From assembly GCA_024234635.1 (NCBI GenBank), contig JACKNX010000003.1, positions 248,001-312,000 on the forward strand: a stretch of 64,000 nt of DNA, read 5' to 3'. Position 1 is the stretch's first letter. Every line of letters begins with the position of its first letter. A model generated the notes under the pieces. The model was not told the origin of the DNA, made no database searches, and saw only the letters and a program-made list of their open reading frames with translations. This document shows, in pieces, positions 17,548-25,927 of the stretch. Both the position numbers and the translations under genes were made by a program. The DNA comes from Pseudomonadales bacterium. Its GTDB lineage: Bacteria; Pseudomonadota; Gammaproteobacteria; Pseudomonadales; Azotimanducaceae.

Positions 17548-17813
17548 GGAAAAACACGCCGGATGTCGGTGGGAAACTGCATGGCGAGCCGCTCGGTGGC
17601 AATTTTCTCCACCTGGGGCAGCGCGGCGGCGGCGCTGCGTTCGAGCAGCAACCGGGACTGCATGGCCAACTGCTCGTCATAACTTTCCCGGGCGGCCTGC
17701 ATGCGTTTGTGCATTTGACGGATCTCGTGGCTGGTATTCACCACCCACAGCGCGGACGCGCACACACCCAGTGCCAGCACAGACCAGAGGAGGTATTGCC
17801 AGCCCGCCTTCAA
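17544..17813 (-). CDS. ftsL: Cell division protein FtsL
   Basis: An 89-residue bitopic protein: one membrane helix (about 6-25) and a periplasmic coiled coil (about 30-75). FtsL forms a complex with FtsB and FtsQ and helps activate FtsWI. The start is TTG at 17813, overlapping the rsmH stop as TTGA; the length is normal with this start. Sequence similarity in the family is low, so position between rsmH and ftsI carries much of the call. Confidence 0.9.
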   Translation of the reverse strand: MKAGWQYLLWSVLALGVCASALWVVNTSHEIRQMHKRMQAARESYDEQLAMQSRLLLERSAAAALPQVEKIATERLAMQFPTDIRRVFP

Positions 17814-18775
17814 AGCAGCCGCTCCAGAACGCGCAGCCGGGCACTGCGGGCGCGCGGGTTGTGCGCCGTCTCAGTGCTACCCGCGGTTCGCGACCGCCCA
17901 ACCAGGCGCGCCTGGGCAGGCACGGCCGCCGCCCTGACCGGCAGACGCCGGGGCAATGCCGGCGGCACGACGCGTTCGCGAAAGTAGCGCTTGACGATCC
18001 GATCCTCGAGCGAATGGAAACTTATGACCACCAGGCGCCCGTGACTGGCGAGGCCCCCGAACCACAGCGGGAGAGCCGCCCGCAACAGGCCAAGCTCATC
18101 GTTCACCTGGATACGCACGGCCTGAAAAGTACGCGTGGCTTCACTGCGGCCGGTTCGCGACGGCCCGAGCACCTGGGTCACCGCTTCGAGCAGGTCGCGG
18201 GTGGTCTGCAACGGTCGTCGGCGCACGATCTCCCGGGCGATGCGCCTGGCCTTGAGTTCCTCGCCATACTCCCTGAGCACGCGCGCGATCTCGTTTTCGT
18301 CAGCGCTGTTGAGCCAGTCTGCCGCGGAGGGCGACTGCTCGGGGTCCATGCGCATGTCCAGCGGGCCATCGAGACGGAAGCTGAAACCTCTCTCCGCTGC
18401 ATCCAGCTGCGGGGACGAAACGCCGAGATCGAGCAGAACGCCATGCCATTCCCGTATGCCCGCGCGCGCCAGTGCCGCCACGGCGTCGGTCCAGACGCCG
18501 CGGATGACCAGCACACGGGAGTCCTGCGCCGCGAGTTCCCGCGCCACCTCGATCGCCGCGGGATCCCGGTCGACCACCACGAGCCGGTCGCCGGCGCGCA
18601 TCCGTGAGAGGATGGCGCGCGCGTGTCCTCCCCGGCCGAACGTACCGTCGATCCAGATTCGCACCTCCTGGTTGAATTGCGCATCCAGCAGCGCGCCCAC
18701 GGCCTCGTCCAGCAGCACCGGGTGATGCGCCGCCGTCACTGGCACCGGCGTGCAGGGTTCAGACGGAGATGTCAC
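17810..18775 (-). CDS. rsmH: 16S rRNA (cytosine-1402-N4)-methyltransferase RsmH
   Basis: A 321-residue SAM-dependent enzyme. HHPVLLDEAV, WIDGTFGRGGHARAIL and GVLLDLGVSSPQLD are family motifs, with VISFHSLEDRIVKRYFRE near the C-terminus. It methylates C1402 in the ribosomal P site together with RsmI, whose gene lies nearby. The GTG start at 18775 overlaps mraZ by 17 bp. A start a few codons inside is possible. Confidence 0.96.
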   Translation of the reverse strand: MTSPSEPCTPVPVTAAHHPVLLDEAVGALLDAQFNQEVRIWIDGTFGRGGHARAILSRMRAGDRLVVVDRDPAAIEVARELAAQDSRVLVIRGVWTDAVAALARAGIREWHGVLLDLGVSSPQLDAAERGFSFRLDGPLDMRMDPEQSPSAADWLNSADENEIARVLREYGEELKARRIAREIVRRRPLQTTRDLLEAVTQVLGPSRTGRSEATRTFQAVRIQVNDELGLLRAALPLWFGGLASHGRLVVISFHSLEDRIVKRYFRERVVPPALPRRLPVRAAAVPAQARLVGRSRTAGSTETAHNPRARSARLRVLERLL

Positions 18776-19217
18776 GGACAGCCTCGTTGGCGCGCGCCAG
18801 TTCGTCCTTTTGCGTTGTCAGCCAGAGATCGCGTTGTGCACGCCATGTGGGCTCAGACCAGATCTCGACCTTGTTGCCCTGACCGACCAGAATGGCGTTC
18901 TTTTCCACGTTCGCGAATTCACGGAGCAGCGAGGGCAGGAGGATGCGACCATTGCCATCGATCTGAACATCCGTTGCGTGACCGATGAGCAGCCGCTGGA
19001 TCAGTCGTGCCCCGGAACCGATATTGGCCAGCGCCTGCAGCTTTTCCTGAAGCGCGTCCCAGGTACTTTGCGGGTAGAGAAGGAGACACCTGTCCTCAAC
19101 GTCGATGGTGACGACAACATCTGTTCCGGAAACCTTCTGAATCTGTTCACGCAGCCGGACAGGCAGACCGAGCCGCCCTTTTGCATCCACGCTGGTGGGG
19201 TTGGTTCCACGAAACAT
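18759..19217 (-). CDS. mraZ: Transcriptional regulator MraZ
   Basis: A 152-residue protein with two SpoVT/AbrB-like repeats: DAKGRLGLPVRLRE near residues 12-25 and DGNGRILLPSLLRE near 85-98. MraZ forms a ring oligomer and represses its own dcw operon by binding short repeats before the gene. Matching 10-bp repeats lie upstream at 19260-19299. ATG at 19217 (MFRGTNP) is the standard start. Confidence 0.96.
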   Translation of the reverse strand: MFRGTNPTSVDAKGRLGLPVRLREQIQKVSGTDVVVTIDVEDRCLLLYPQSTWDALQEKLQALANIGSGARLIQRLLIGHATDVQIDGNGRILLPSLLREFANVEKNAILVGQGNKVEIWSEPTWRAQRDLWLTTQKDELARANEAVRDISV

Positions 19218-19259
19218 GAGCGTCGACAGCCGGAAGCGCACCGGATCACCCCATTCGGG

Positions 19260-19299
19260 GTATTTCCCAGCACTTTCCAGCAGATTTCACCACTTTTGA
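19260..19299 (-). promoter_or_regulatory. Four 10-bp MraZ-box-like direct repeats
   Basis: On the minus strand the region reads TCAAAAGTGG, TGAAATCTGC, TGGAAAGTGC, TGGGAAATAC without gaps, a 10-bp period with consensus TGGAAANTGC. MraZ in Escherichia coli binds TGGGN repeats separated by 5 bp, also a 10-bp period. The array lies between the predicted transcription start and mraZ, so binding would block elongation or promoter clearance. The assignment to MraZ is by position and pattern. Confidence 0.75.
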
Positions 19300-19310
19300 A
19301 CACAAGGCTC

Positions 19311-19338
19311 ACTATACGGCGGGGGCCTCTGAATTCAA
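19311..19338 (-). promoter_or_regulatory. Predicted mra (dcw operon) promoter
   Basis: On the minus strand, -35 TTGAAT (19333-19338) and -10 TATAGT (19311-19316) are separated by 16 bp. Transcription should begin near 19304, directly ahead of the MraZ-box-like repeats. The match to sigma-70 consensus is good, and the position before mraZ fits the known mra promoter. Confidence 0.7.
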
Positions 19339-19615
19339 AGCAGCAGGGGCACTAACAGGCGAAAACTCAGGTTTTTTCCAGATCAAACCCGCTTCTCGTT
19401 GCATTTCAAAATAATTCATGCAGGTATAAGAGCTACCTCGAAACAACATGAGGTATTAGCTGAAAAAGCGCTTTCAGTCCTGCCGCACTAGAACAATCAG
19501 ATATAAAAAAGAATTGCTGAACGCGCACGCTGCGCCCCGCGCCAGCAGTACCAGCTGCAACGTGAACCCAACGCCAGGCCTTGCCATCCCCCGGACGCAG
19601 GGCAAATGAATAAGG
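19339..19615. other. AT-rich intergenic stretch between the mra promoter and rnpB
   Basis: About 280 bp, clearly more AT-rich than the rest of the window, with no gene seen. It holds AGCTACCTC (19431-19439), which pairs with GAGGTATTAGCT (19450-19461) with a small bulge. Next to it is CTGAAAAAGCGCTTTCAG, whose centre AAAGCGCTTT is a perfect palindrome. These could end rnpB transcription or bind a regulator of the mra promoter; nothing decides. Confidence 0.5.
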
Positions 19616-19998
<383 letters not shown>

Positions 19999-20005
19999 GA
20001 GAGCA

Positions 20006-20014
20006 ATGTTAACA
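20006..20014 (-). promoter_or_regulatory. Extended -10 promoter for rnpB
   Basis: On the minus strand TGTTAACAT is an extended -10 element (TG, one base, TAACAT), placed 7-8 nt before the predicted 5' end of the RNase P RNA. No convincing -35 is visible at the right distance, which is common with extended -10 promoters. Confidence 0.5.
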
Positions 20015-20138
20015 GCTTCGCCTGTTGCGATTGGCCCGCATCATCTCGCGGCAAACGCCACTCACTGAGAGACTTCCGGAAAAGCGGACCGCCAACCGGG
20101 CCGGCAAGGCTCTGTCCTGGCGACCCCACCGCGGGCGC

Positions 20139-20990
20139 TCATTCTTCGGTCTCCGACGCCCCTTCCCCGGTGAGCTGCGCGTAGACTTCCCGCGCGCGCA
20201 ACCCGCACACCTTGGCGACAATGCGCGCTGCCTGCCGCGGCGGCAGAAGCCCCTTCAGCTCAGCGATGAGCCGGTCGCCCAGCTCCAGTCGCGCGACGGA
20301 ATCGGCATCCCCGTCAGAACCCGCGCCTTCCAGAACACACGTAAATTCACCCCTGTGTTCCTCCCGCACAACCGTCTTGAGCTCGGACGCCAGCCCGAGC
20401 AGGAGTGTCTCGTGCAGTTTGGTCAGTTCGCGGCACACCAGTATCCGGCGCGCTGGCGCGATGCGTTCCAGCGTCTCCAACGTACCCACGATCCGATGTG
20501 GCGCTTCGAAGAAGACAACCGCTCCGGGGTGCCGGCACAGGCGCAACAGCGCCTCCTCGCGCACCTTGTCGCGAACGGGCAGGAAGCCGGCCAGCAACGC
20601 ATTTGCGCTGCCGAAAGGGGATACCGAGAGGGCCGCCAGCACACTGGACGGCCCGGGGATTGGCACGACCCGGATTCCCGCATCCCAGGCCGCACGCACG
20701 ACTTCAAGACCGGGATCGTTGATCAGCGGCGTCCCGGCATCGCTGACCAGCGCGAGCGAACGCCCGGCAGCCACCTCGGCAACCAGCGCTGCCGATCGTC
20801 CCTGTTCGTTGTGCTCATGCAATGACACGAGCCGGGGAGGCGCAATCTGGAGGTGCGCTAACAGCGTGCGGGTATGTCTGGTATCCTCCGCCGCCACTAT
20901 CTCCACCGACTTCAGGACATTGACCGCTCGCCAGGTGATGTCTTCCAGGTTTCCAATTGGTGTCGCAACCACATAGATGATTCCCGGCAT
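20139..20990 (-). CDS. rsmI: 16S rRNA (cytidine-1402-2'-O)-methyltransferase RsmI
   Basis: A 283-residue tetrapyrrole-methylase-fold enzyme. IYVVATPIGNLEDIT opens the protein; AAEDTRHTRTLL, LVSDAGTPLINDPG and PGPSSVLAALSVS are family motifs. RsmI adds the 2'-O-methyl at C1402 of 16S rRNA, the same base RsmH modifies. The ATG at 20990 has GGAGA 9 nt upstream. The start shares a CATG with the divergent lpoA start, so its promoter must lie inside lpoA. Confidence 0.96.
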   Translation of the reverse strand: MPGIIYVVATPIGNLEDITWRAVNVLKSVEIVAAEDTRHTRTLLAHLQIAPPRLVSLHEHNEQGRSAALVAEVAAGRSLALVSDAGTPLINDPGLEVVRAAWDAGIRVVPIPGPSSVLAALSVSPFGSANALLAGFLPVRDKVREEALLRLCRHPGAVVFFEAPHRIVGTLETLERIAPARRILVCRELTKLHETLLLGLASELKTVVREEHRGEFTCVLEGAGSDGDADSVARLELGDRLIAELKGLLPPRQAARIVAKVCGLRAREVYAQLTGEGASETEE

Positions 20991-22749
20991 GCGATTAATT
21001 CTCCGTCGCCGTCCCGGCACGCTGCTGATTCTGCTTGGCATGATGACAATGTCCGCCTGCCAAAGCACCCCGCAGCGCCCAGTCTCCCCACCAGTGGTCG
21101 AAGCGCTCCCCGCGCCGGTGCCCGAGCCTCATCTGGCTGCCGCAACGCGGGCTCGGGAGGCCCTCGACAACGCCGAGCTGTGGCTTGCCGGCGGCGACCC
21201 GTACCTGGCCAGACTGGCGCTTGCCGACATTGACCTCGCTGCGCTGTCCGGCGATACCGCCGTTCACGCAGCCACGCTGATGATCGATGCCGATCTGGCA
21301 CTGGGTCTGTTCGAAGACGCTTCCCGACGACTGGGCACCCTGCGACTGCCGCCGGCCGAAACCGCACGTCTGAGGGCAACGCTCTGCGACAACGCCGGCC
21401 AACTGCAGTGCGCCTTTGAACAACGCGTGGAAGCGGCGATCCACGCCCCCGCGTCGACGGACACCAACGATGCCGTCTGGGCCGCGCTCATCCGCTGGCA
21501 GACGAGCGCGGACGCCGGCTTCGTCCCTCTCGTAGGCAACAACACCGTGACAGGGTGGCTGGAGCTTGCAGCAGTGGTTCGCGGCGGGGCATCACTGGAT
21601 GCCCAGAGGCAAGCTTACGCCGACTGGGCGCGCGCGCACCCGGATCACCCCGCGTCGTTGCAACTGCCGCAGGCAATCCGCTACCTGGCCGCCGATCAGC
21701 CTTCCGCTACAACCGCGATCACCGTGTGGCTGCCCCTCTCCGGTCCACTTCGCGGCATCGGGCAAGCCGTTCGCGATGGCATGCTGTCGGCTCTGCTGGA
21801 AGACGAGCCGATGCAGCGTCCCAACCTCTCGTTCCAGGATGTCGCGGTAACCACACCCGGGCAGATGCTGGAAGCACCGGGCACCCAGAATGCCGAATTC
21901 ATCGTCGGCCCGCTCGTACGCGACAGTGTTCAGGCGCTTGCCACCATCAATCCGTTACGACCGGTACTGGCGCTGAACTACCTCAACGGGCCGGCACCGC
22001 GTAATGACTTCTACCAGTTTGGCCTCGCCATCGAGGATGAAGCAGTCACCATGGCCGCCTGGCTCCGGAGTCAGCGGGCGCGAAGCGTGCTGTTCGTACT
22101 CACGAACGCGAACTGGGCCGCCCGCGCCCTGGCGGAGCTCGAGCGACACTGGCAGGGCAAAAGCAAGGTGATCACCGTGGCCAGTGCCCGGGAAACCACC
22201 GAAGCCGTCGGCGGCGCGCTGGAAATCACCGACGCCTTTCGACGCAACATTGCCATACAGACCCTGCTTGGCGGCAATGTGCGTGTGGGCGAAACCCGCC
22301 ACGACGAGTGGGACGCCGTCGTGGCACTCACGGACACGGAACAGACCAGTTCGCTGGGTCCCGCGCTGCGCTTTCATGGCCTGAACGACACCCCGATACT
22401 GCTGGGCACCCAGTCCGCACGCTACAACACCGATCTCAGCGAGCTCAACGGCGCGCGGGTTGTGGAAATTCCGGCCTTGCTTGACGGTGGCGCGACCATG
22501 AACCGCCTTAGTCAAACCTGGAACAAGCGTGGGCGGGCCGACTTCGGGTTTTACGCGCTCGGGGCTGACGCCTACGCGCTTGTACGTCGACTACCCACCA
22601 CAGGCTACGCAACCCGCCTGGATCTCTGGGGAGCGACCGGTTTCCTTGCCATGCGGCCCGATGGCAGTATTCATCGGCAACTCGGTATCGGCAGGATCAA
22701 GCGGGGCCGAGTTTCGAGCGCTGCCGCGGCCGACGTGCGGACACGCTGA
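20989..22749 (+). CDS. lpoA: Penicillin-binding protein activator LpoA
   Basis: A 586-residue outer-membrane lipoprotein that activates PBP1a. The signal peptide MRLILRRRPG-TLLILLGMM ends in the lipobox MSAC (Cys24). An N-terminal helical TPR-like region and a C-terminal periplasmic-binding-protein fold (ITVWLPLSGPLRGIGQAVRDG) follow. It is shorter than the E. coli protein but near the Pseudomonas size. The start is uncertain: ATG 20989 or in-frame ATG 20977, neither with a clear ribosome site. Its start codon overlaps that of rsmI on the other strand. Confidence 0.88.
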   Translation: MRLILRRRPGTLLILLGMMTMSACQSTPQRPVSPPVVEALPAPVPEPHLAAATRAREALDNAELWLAGGDPYLARLALADIDLAALSGDTAVHAATLMIDADLALGLFEDASRRLGTLRLPPAETARLRATLCDNAGQLQCAFEQRVEAAIHAPASTDTNDAVWAALIRWQTSADAGFVPLVGNNTVTGWLELAAVVRGGASLDAQRQAYADWARAHPDHPASLQLPQAIRYLAADQPSATTAITVWLPLSGPLRGIGQAVRDGMLSALLEDEPMQRPNLSFQDVAVTTPGQMLEAPGTQNAEFIVGPLVRDSVQALATINPLRPVLALNYLNGPAPRNDFYQFGLAIEDEAVTMAAWLRSQRARSVLFVLTNANWAARALAELERHWQGKSKVITVASARETTEAVGGALEITDAFRRNIAIQTLLGGNVRVGETRHDEWDAVVALTDTEQTSSLGPALRFHGLNDTPILLGTQSARYNTDLSELNGARVVEIPALLDGGATMNRLSQTWNKRGRADFGFYALGADAYALVRRLPTTGYATRLDLWGATGFLAMRPDGSIHRQLGIGRIKRGRVSSAAAADVRTR

Positions 22750-22782
22750 CCGCGTACGTCGGCTGACTGACTCCTTCGACCG

Positions 22783-23256
22783 ATGCCCGTCCATCGCGGG
22801 GCCCGCCAGCGAATGACGCAAGGCGAGCGACGCACCCGAGGCATGCGTGGCCGACTGGGCGAATGGTTCGCCCGCTGGTGGTTGCGCCTGCACGGATTCC
22901 GCATCGTTCAACGCAACTTCACGATTCGCGGCGGTGAAATCGACATCATTGCCAGCCGCAGGGATCTGCTGCTCTTCGTGGAAGTGCGTGTGCGCCTCGG
23001 CGCGAGCCACGACAGTGCATTGGCGAGTGTGGACCAGGGAAAACAGCAACGCCTGATCCGCGCTTCCCAGGTATTTCAGTTGCGCTTTTCCAGCTATCGC
23101 CACCACCGGTGTCGATTTGACGTCATATCATTTTCGCGTCCAAACTACGCGCCGCGCCTGCAATGGACAAGGAACGCATTCCGTGAAGAAGCCACTCCGA
23201 CCAGTTCTACTGTCCCTGTTGATTCTCTCGCTCACCGCCTGCGTCTTCAGCAATGA
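22783..23256 (+). CDS. yraN: YraN-family (UPF0102) endonuclease-like protein
   Basis: Up to 157 residues. The core has GE-WFARWWLRLHGF, RNFTIRGGEIDIIA and LLFVEVRVR, the nuclease-fold motifs of UPF0102; the function is unproven. The family usually ends near RNAFRE, but here the frame runs on for 23 residues (EEATPTSSTVPVDSL...), overlapping dolP by 74 bp. In-frame ATGs at 22783, 22813 and 22843 all lack a strong ribosome site. A diaA-type gene normally follows and is absent. Confidence 0.85.
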   Translation: MPVHRGARQRMTQGERRTRGMRGRLGEWFARWWLRLHGFRIVQRNFTIRGGEIDIIASRRDLLLFVEVRVRLGASHDSALASVDQGKQQRLIRASQVFQLRFSSYRHHRCRFDVISFSRPNYAPRLQWTRNAFREEATPTSSTVPVDSLAHRLRLQQ

Positions 23257-23731
23257 TCCCCGAACCCGCACACCGGGCAAGGCGCTGGATGATCAGTTTC
23301 TGGAACGCGTGGTGGAACGGGATATTCGCGCCTCCAATGCCGAGTTCAAGGGCACGAATGTTCATGTCGTCAGCTTCAACGGCCTGGTATTGCTGCTGGG
23401 CCAGGTTTCTTCGGAACAACTGCGCGAACAGGCAGGAACGGTTGCCGGCGCCATCAATCGCGTACGGGCTGTTCACAATGAACTCTCCATTGGCGGCCCA
23501 ATTTCGTATCCCGCCAGATCCAACGACGCGTACATTACGACGAAGGTCAAAGCAAAAATGGCCGCTGACAAGGAAACGCCGGCATCTCGCGTGAAGGTCG
23601 TGACCGAAAATGGCGTCGTCTATCTGATGGGGATGCTGCCGCGCGCCGAGGCTGACAAGGCAGTACAAGTCGCCAGCACCGTGTACGGCATTCAGAAGAT
23701 CGTGAAGGTATTCGAGTACCTGGACGGCTGA
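23183..23731 (+). CDS. dolP: BON-domain lipoprotein DolP (YraP)
   Basis: A 182-residue lipoprotein: signal VKKPLRPVLLSLLILSLTAC with lipobox LTAC (Cys20), then two BON domains (about 35-100 and 110-180). DolP supports outer-membrane integrity and binds anionic phospholipids near division sites. GTG at 23183 has AGGA 10 nt upstream and gives an exact lipoprotein signal. The start lies 74 bp inside the end of yraN. Confidence 0.93.
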   Translation: MKKPLRPVLLSLLILSLTACVFSNDPRTRTPGKALDDQFLERVVERDIRASNAEFKGTNVHVVSFNGLVLLLGQVSSEQLREQAGTVAGAINRVRAVHNELSIGGPISYPARSNDAYITTKVKAKMAADKETPASRVKVVTENGVVYLMGMLPRAEADKAVQVASTVYGIQKIVKVFEYLDG

Positions 23732-23732
23732 T

Positions 23733-23787
23733 CACAACGCCCGGGAATATTGCACGGCGCATTATGGGGCGCACACAACGCCCGGGA
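23733..23787. repeat. 14-bp direct repeat after dolP
   Basis: CACAACGCCCGGGA occurs at 23733-23746 and again at 23774-23787, 41 bp apart, straight after the dolP stop. Between them GCGC-ATTATGGG-GCGC could form a small hairpin. It lies in a 212-bp convergent gap before sspB, where no gene was seen. It may be a duplication or a transcription end signal. Confidence 0.55.
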
Positions 23788-23943
23788 CGGATCAGGACAG
23801 TGATGCCATGGCTTTTGATCCGACGCCCTGCTGCCCTGATAAAGCGAGCTGGCGAATCGATGCCCGCCATGCACCGGGAGGGGTGACCATCGGGAGTAAA
23901 CCTGTCAGCAACGCGGCAACACCACCCGCATGCTGCCGAACGG

Positions 23944-24372
23944 TCACTTGACGATTTTCAGGTGGCCGCCTTTGGCCTTGCCATCGGTTTCTTCTTCTCT
24001 GGAGGCTGGTCTCGCCTCCGTACTCCCGGTTACCTCCGTCGAAGGCGCAGGTTCGCCGGCAGTTGGGTATTCCGCTTCAAACAGCATACCGTCGCCAGAC
24101 TCCCTCGCATATGCGGCCAGTATCGCGGAAACAGGCACGCAAACCGGAAACGACTGGCCGGAAAAACGACCATCGAAGGTAAGGAAGTCATTACCGATAC
24201 TGAGATCACGAATAGCGACTGGAGAGAGATTCAGTACTATCCGACCATCCTGTACGTACGCCGGCGGCACCTGAACGGCGTCATCCACGGCGACCAGGAT
24301 GTAGGGCGTGTGACCGTTGTCGAGTATCCACTCGACAATGGCCCGTAGCAGGTACGGGCGCTTGGGTTTCAC
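23944..24372 (-). CDS. sspB: ClpXP protease specificity-enhancing factor SspB
   Basis: A 142-residue adaptor that brings ssrA-tagged proteins to ClpXP. The folded domain begins VKPKRPYLLRAIVEWILDNG and includes HTPYILVAVD and RIVLNLSP. A flexible acidic linker leads to the ClpX-binding tail GGHLKIVK. GTG at 24372 overlaps the sspA stop as GTGA, the standard sspA-sspB arrangement. Confidence 0.95.
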   Translation of the reverse strand: MKPKRPYLLRAIVEWILDNGHTPYILVAVDDAVQVPPAYVQDGRIVLNLSPVAIRDLSIGNDFLTFDGRFSGQSFPVCVPVSAILAAYARESGDGMLFEAEYPTAGEPAPSTEVTGSTEARPASREEETDGKAKGGHLKIVK

Positions 24373-25007
24373 TCGCGCATTTCCAGTTCGGCTTCCGTAA
24401 GACTCTCCCGGAAACAGGGGCGTTCGAACATGGTGCTCATGTACTTCTGGAGCGGCTTCGTGGTGCGCTCCGGCAGCACGATATCCACTTCCTGCAAACG
24501 CCACAGCAATGGCACCACACAGCAGTCCACCAGACTGAACTCATCGTTCATGAAGAACTGCTTTTCATTGAAGATCGGCGCCACGGCGATCAGGCTTTCA
24601 CGCAGTTCCTTTCTCGCCTTGTCGAGTACCGCTTCGCGCCCTTTACCCGTCATCAGCACATCCATCTTGGCGGCCCATTCCTTGTCGATACGGGTTATCC
24701 ACAAGCGGGACAATGCACGCTGCACCGGATAAACCGGCAACAGTGGCGGATGTGGGAATCGTTCGTCCAGGTATTCCATGATGACGTTCGCTTCGTAGAG
24801 AACGAGATCGCGGTCCAGCAACGTCGGCAGACTGTTGTAGGGGTTCACCTCCGCCAGTTCCGCCGGTTTGTTGTTCGGGTCGATATCGATGATCTCGACG
24901 GTAACACCCTTTTCAGCAAGCACCATGCGCACACGATGCGAATAGTGGTCTCTTGCATCAGAGAAAAAAGCCATCGTGGAACGTTTGGTAACAATACTCA
25001 TGTGCAC
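24369..25007 (-). CDS. sspA: Stringent starvation protein A (SspA)
   Basis: A 212-residue glutathione-S-transferase-fold protein that binds RNA polymerase rather than acting as an enzyme. FFSDARDHYSHRVRMVLAEKG and NPYNSLPTLLDRDLVLYEANVIMEYL are typical. GTG at 25007 has GGAG 9 nt upstream; ATG at 25001 is the alternative. It is followed by sspB with a 4-bp overlap and comes after the petABC genes. Confidence 0.95.
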   Translation of the reverse strand: MHMSIVTKRSTMAFFSDARDHYSHRVRMVLAEKGVTVEIIDIDPNNKPAELAEVNPYNSLPTLLDRDLVLYEANVIMEYLDERFPHPPLLPVYPVQRALSRLWITRIDKEWAAKMDVLMTGKGREAVLDKARKELRESLIAVAPIFNEKQFFMNDEFSLVDCCVVPLLWRLQEVDIVLPERTTKPLQKYMSTMFERPCFRESLTEAELEMRE

Positions 25008-25028
25008 AGCGCAGTACTCCGGTGCTCA

Positions 25029-25061
25029 GAAACGCGGGACGGCCAGGCGGCCGTCCGTTTC
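25029..25061 (-). terminator. GC-rich hairpin after petC
   Basis: GAAACG-GACGGCC on one arm (with a 3-nt bulge) pairs with GGCCGTC-CGTTTC on the other, 13 bp around the 4-nt loop AGGC. It sits about 55 bp past the petC stop and before sspA. There is no T-run, so the strength as a terminator is uncertain. Confidence 0.5.
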
Positions 25062-25114
25062 AGCAAGTCGGTCCAAAAAATCGGCGGCCCGGTCGCACGG
25101 GACCGCTCCACAAC

Positions 25115-25927
25115 TCAGTGGACGTCTTTCCAGTATTCCCGATTCAGCAGGTATGTGAAGCAGCCCAGTATGACCAGGAACAACAGCACATAGATGCCAA
25201 TACGGTGTCGGTCGAGTTTGCTGGGTTCACCAACGTAGCTGAGGAAGTTGACCAGGTCATACACTGCCTGATCGTAGGCTTTCTCATCCAACGCTCCCGA
25301 GCCTTCTTCGACGTAAAGCTGGCCGCACTTCTCCTCCGTCACCGCCTTGCCGGGAATGAGTTCATCCCGCTTCTCGGCGCCATTTGGCAACAGAACCGGC
25401 TTCTGCACGCAACCTTTGCGCTGCACACCCTGAAGTGACATCAGCACATGCGGCATGCCGACGTTCGGGAACACGTCGTTGTTCACGCCAAAAGGACGCG
25501 ATTCATCGATATAGAACGTTTTGAGATAGTTGTAGACCCACTCGGGCCCACGTACCCGCGTCACCATGGTCAGGTCTGGCGGCGGTGCGCCAAACCACGA
25601 CTTGGCTCCTTCCGGATTCATGCTGTTGACCATGAGCTCACCGATCTTCTGACCGGTGAACACCACCGTTTCCAGTGCAACGTCATGCGGAATGGCAAGG
25701 TCATCCGCCGTACGTTCGTACCGCTGGAACTTCAGCGAATGGCAGCCCAGACAATAGTTGGCGTAGAGCTTGAACCCGTTCTGCAGGGAAGGGAGGTTTT
25801 CCGCATCCGGATGCATGGGCTCCATATGCACGGCGGTTTCAGAGGCCCATACGCCACCAGCCAGTACGAGCCCGGCAAACACCGACACCATCCCGAAGAA
25901 ACGTCCCTTGTTTTTCATCTGGCTCAT
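25115..25927 (-). CDS. petC: Cytochrome c1 of the bc1 complex
   Basis: A 270-residue membrane-anchored c-type cytochrome. Signal peptide about 1-29, heme-binding C59-L-G-C62-H63, a Met-ligand region NVGMPHVLM, and a C-terminal anchor (about 243-262). It passes electrons from the Rieske protein to soluble cytochrome c. The ATG at 25927 overlaps the petB stop as ATGA. Confidence 0.96.
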   Translation of the reverse strand: MSQMKNKGRFFGMVSVFAGLVLAGGVWASETAVHMEPMHPDAENLPSLQNGFKLYANYCLGCHSLKFQRYERTADDLAIPHDVALETVVFTGQKIGELMVNSMNPEGAKSWFGAPPPDLTMVTRVRGPEWVYNYLKTFYIDESRPFGVNNDVFPNVGMPHVLMSLQGVQRKGCVQKPVLLPNGAEKRDELIPGKAVTEEKCGQLYVEEGSGALDEKAYDQAVYDLVNFLSYVGEPSKLDRHRIGIYVLLFLVILGCFTYLLNREYWKDVH

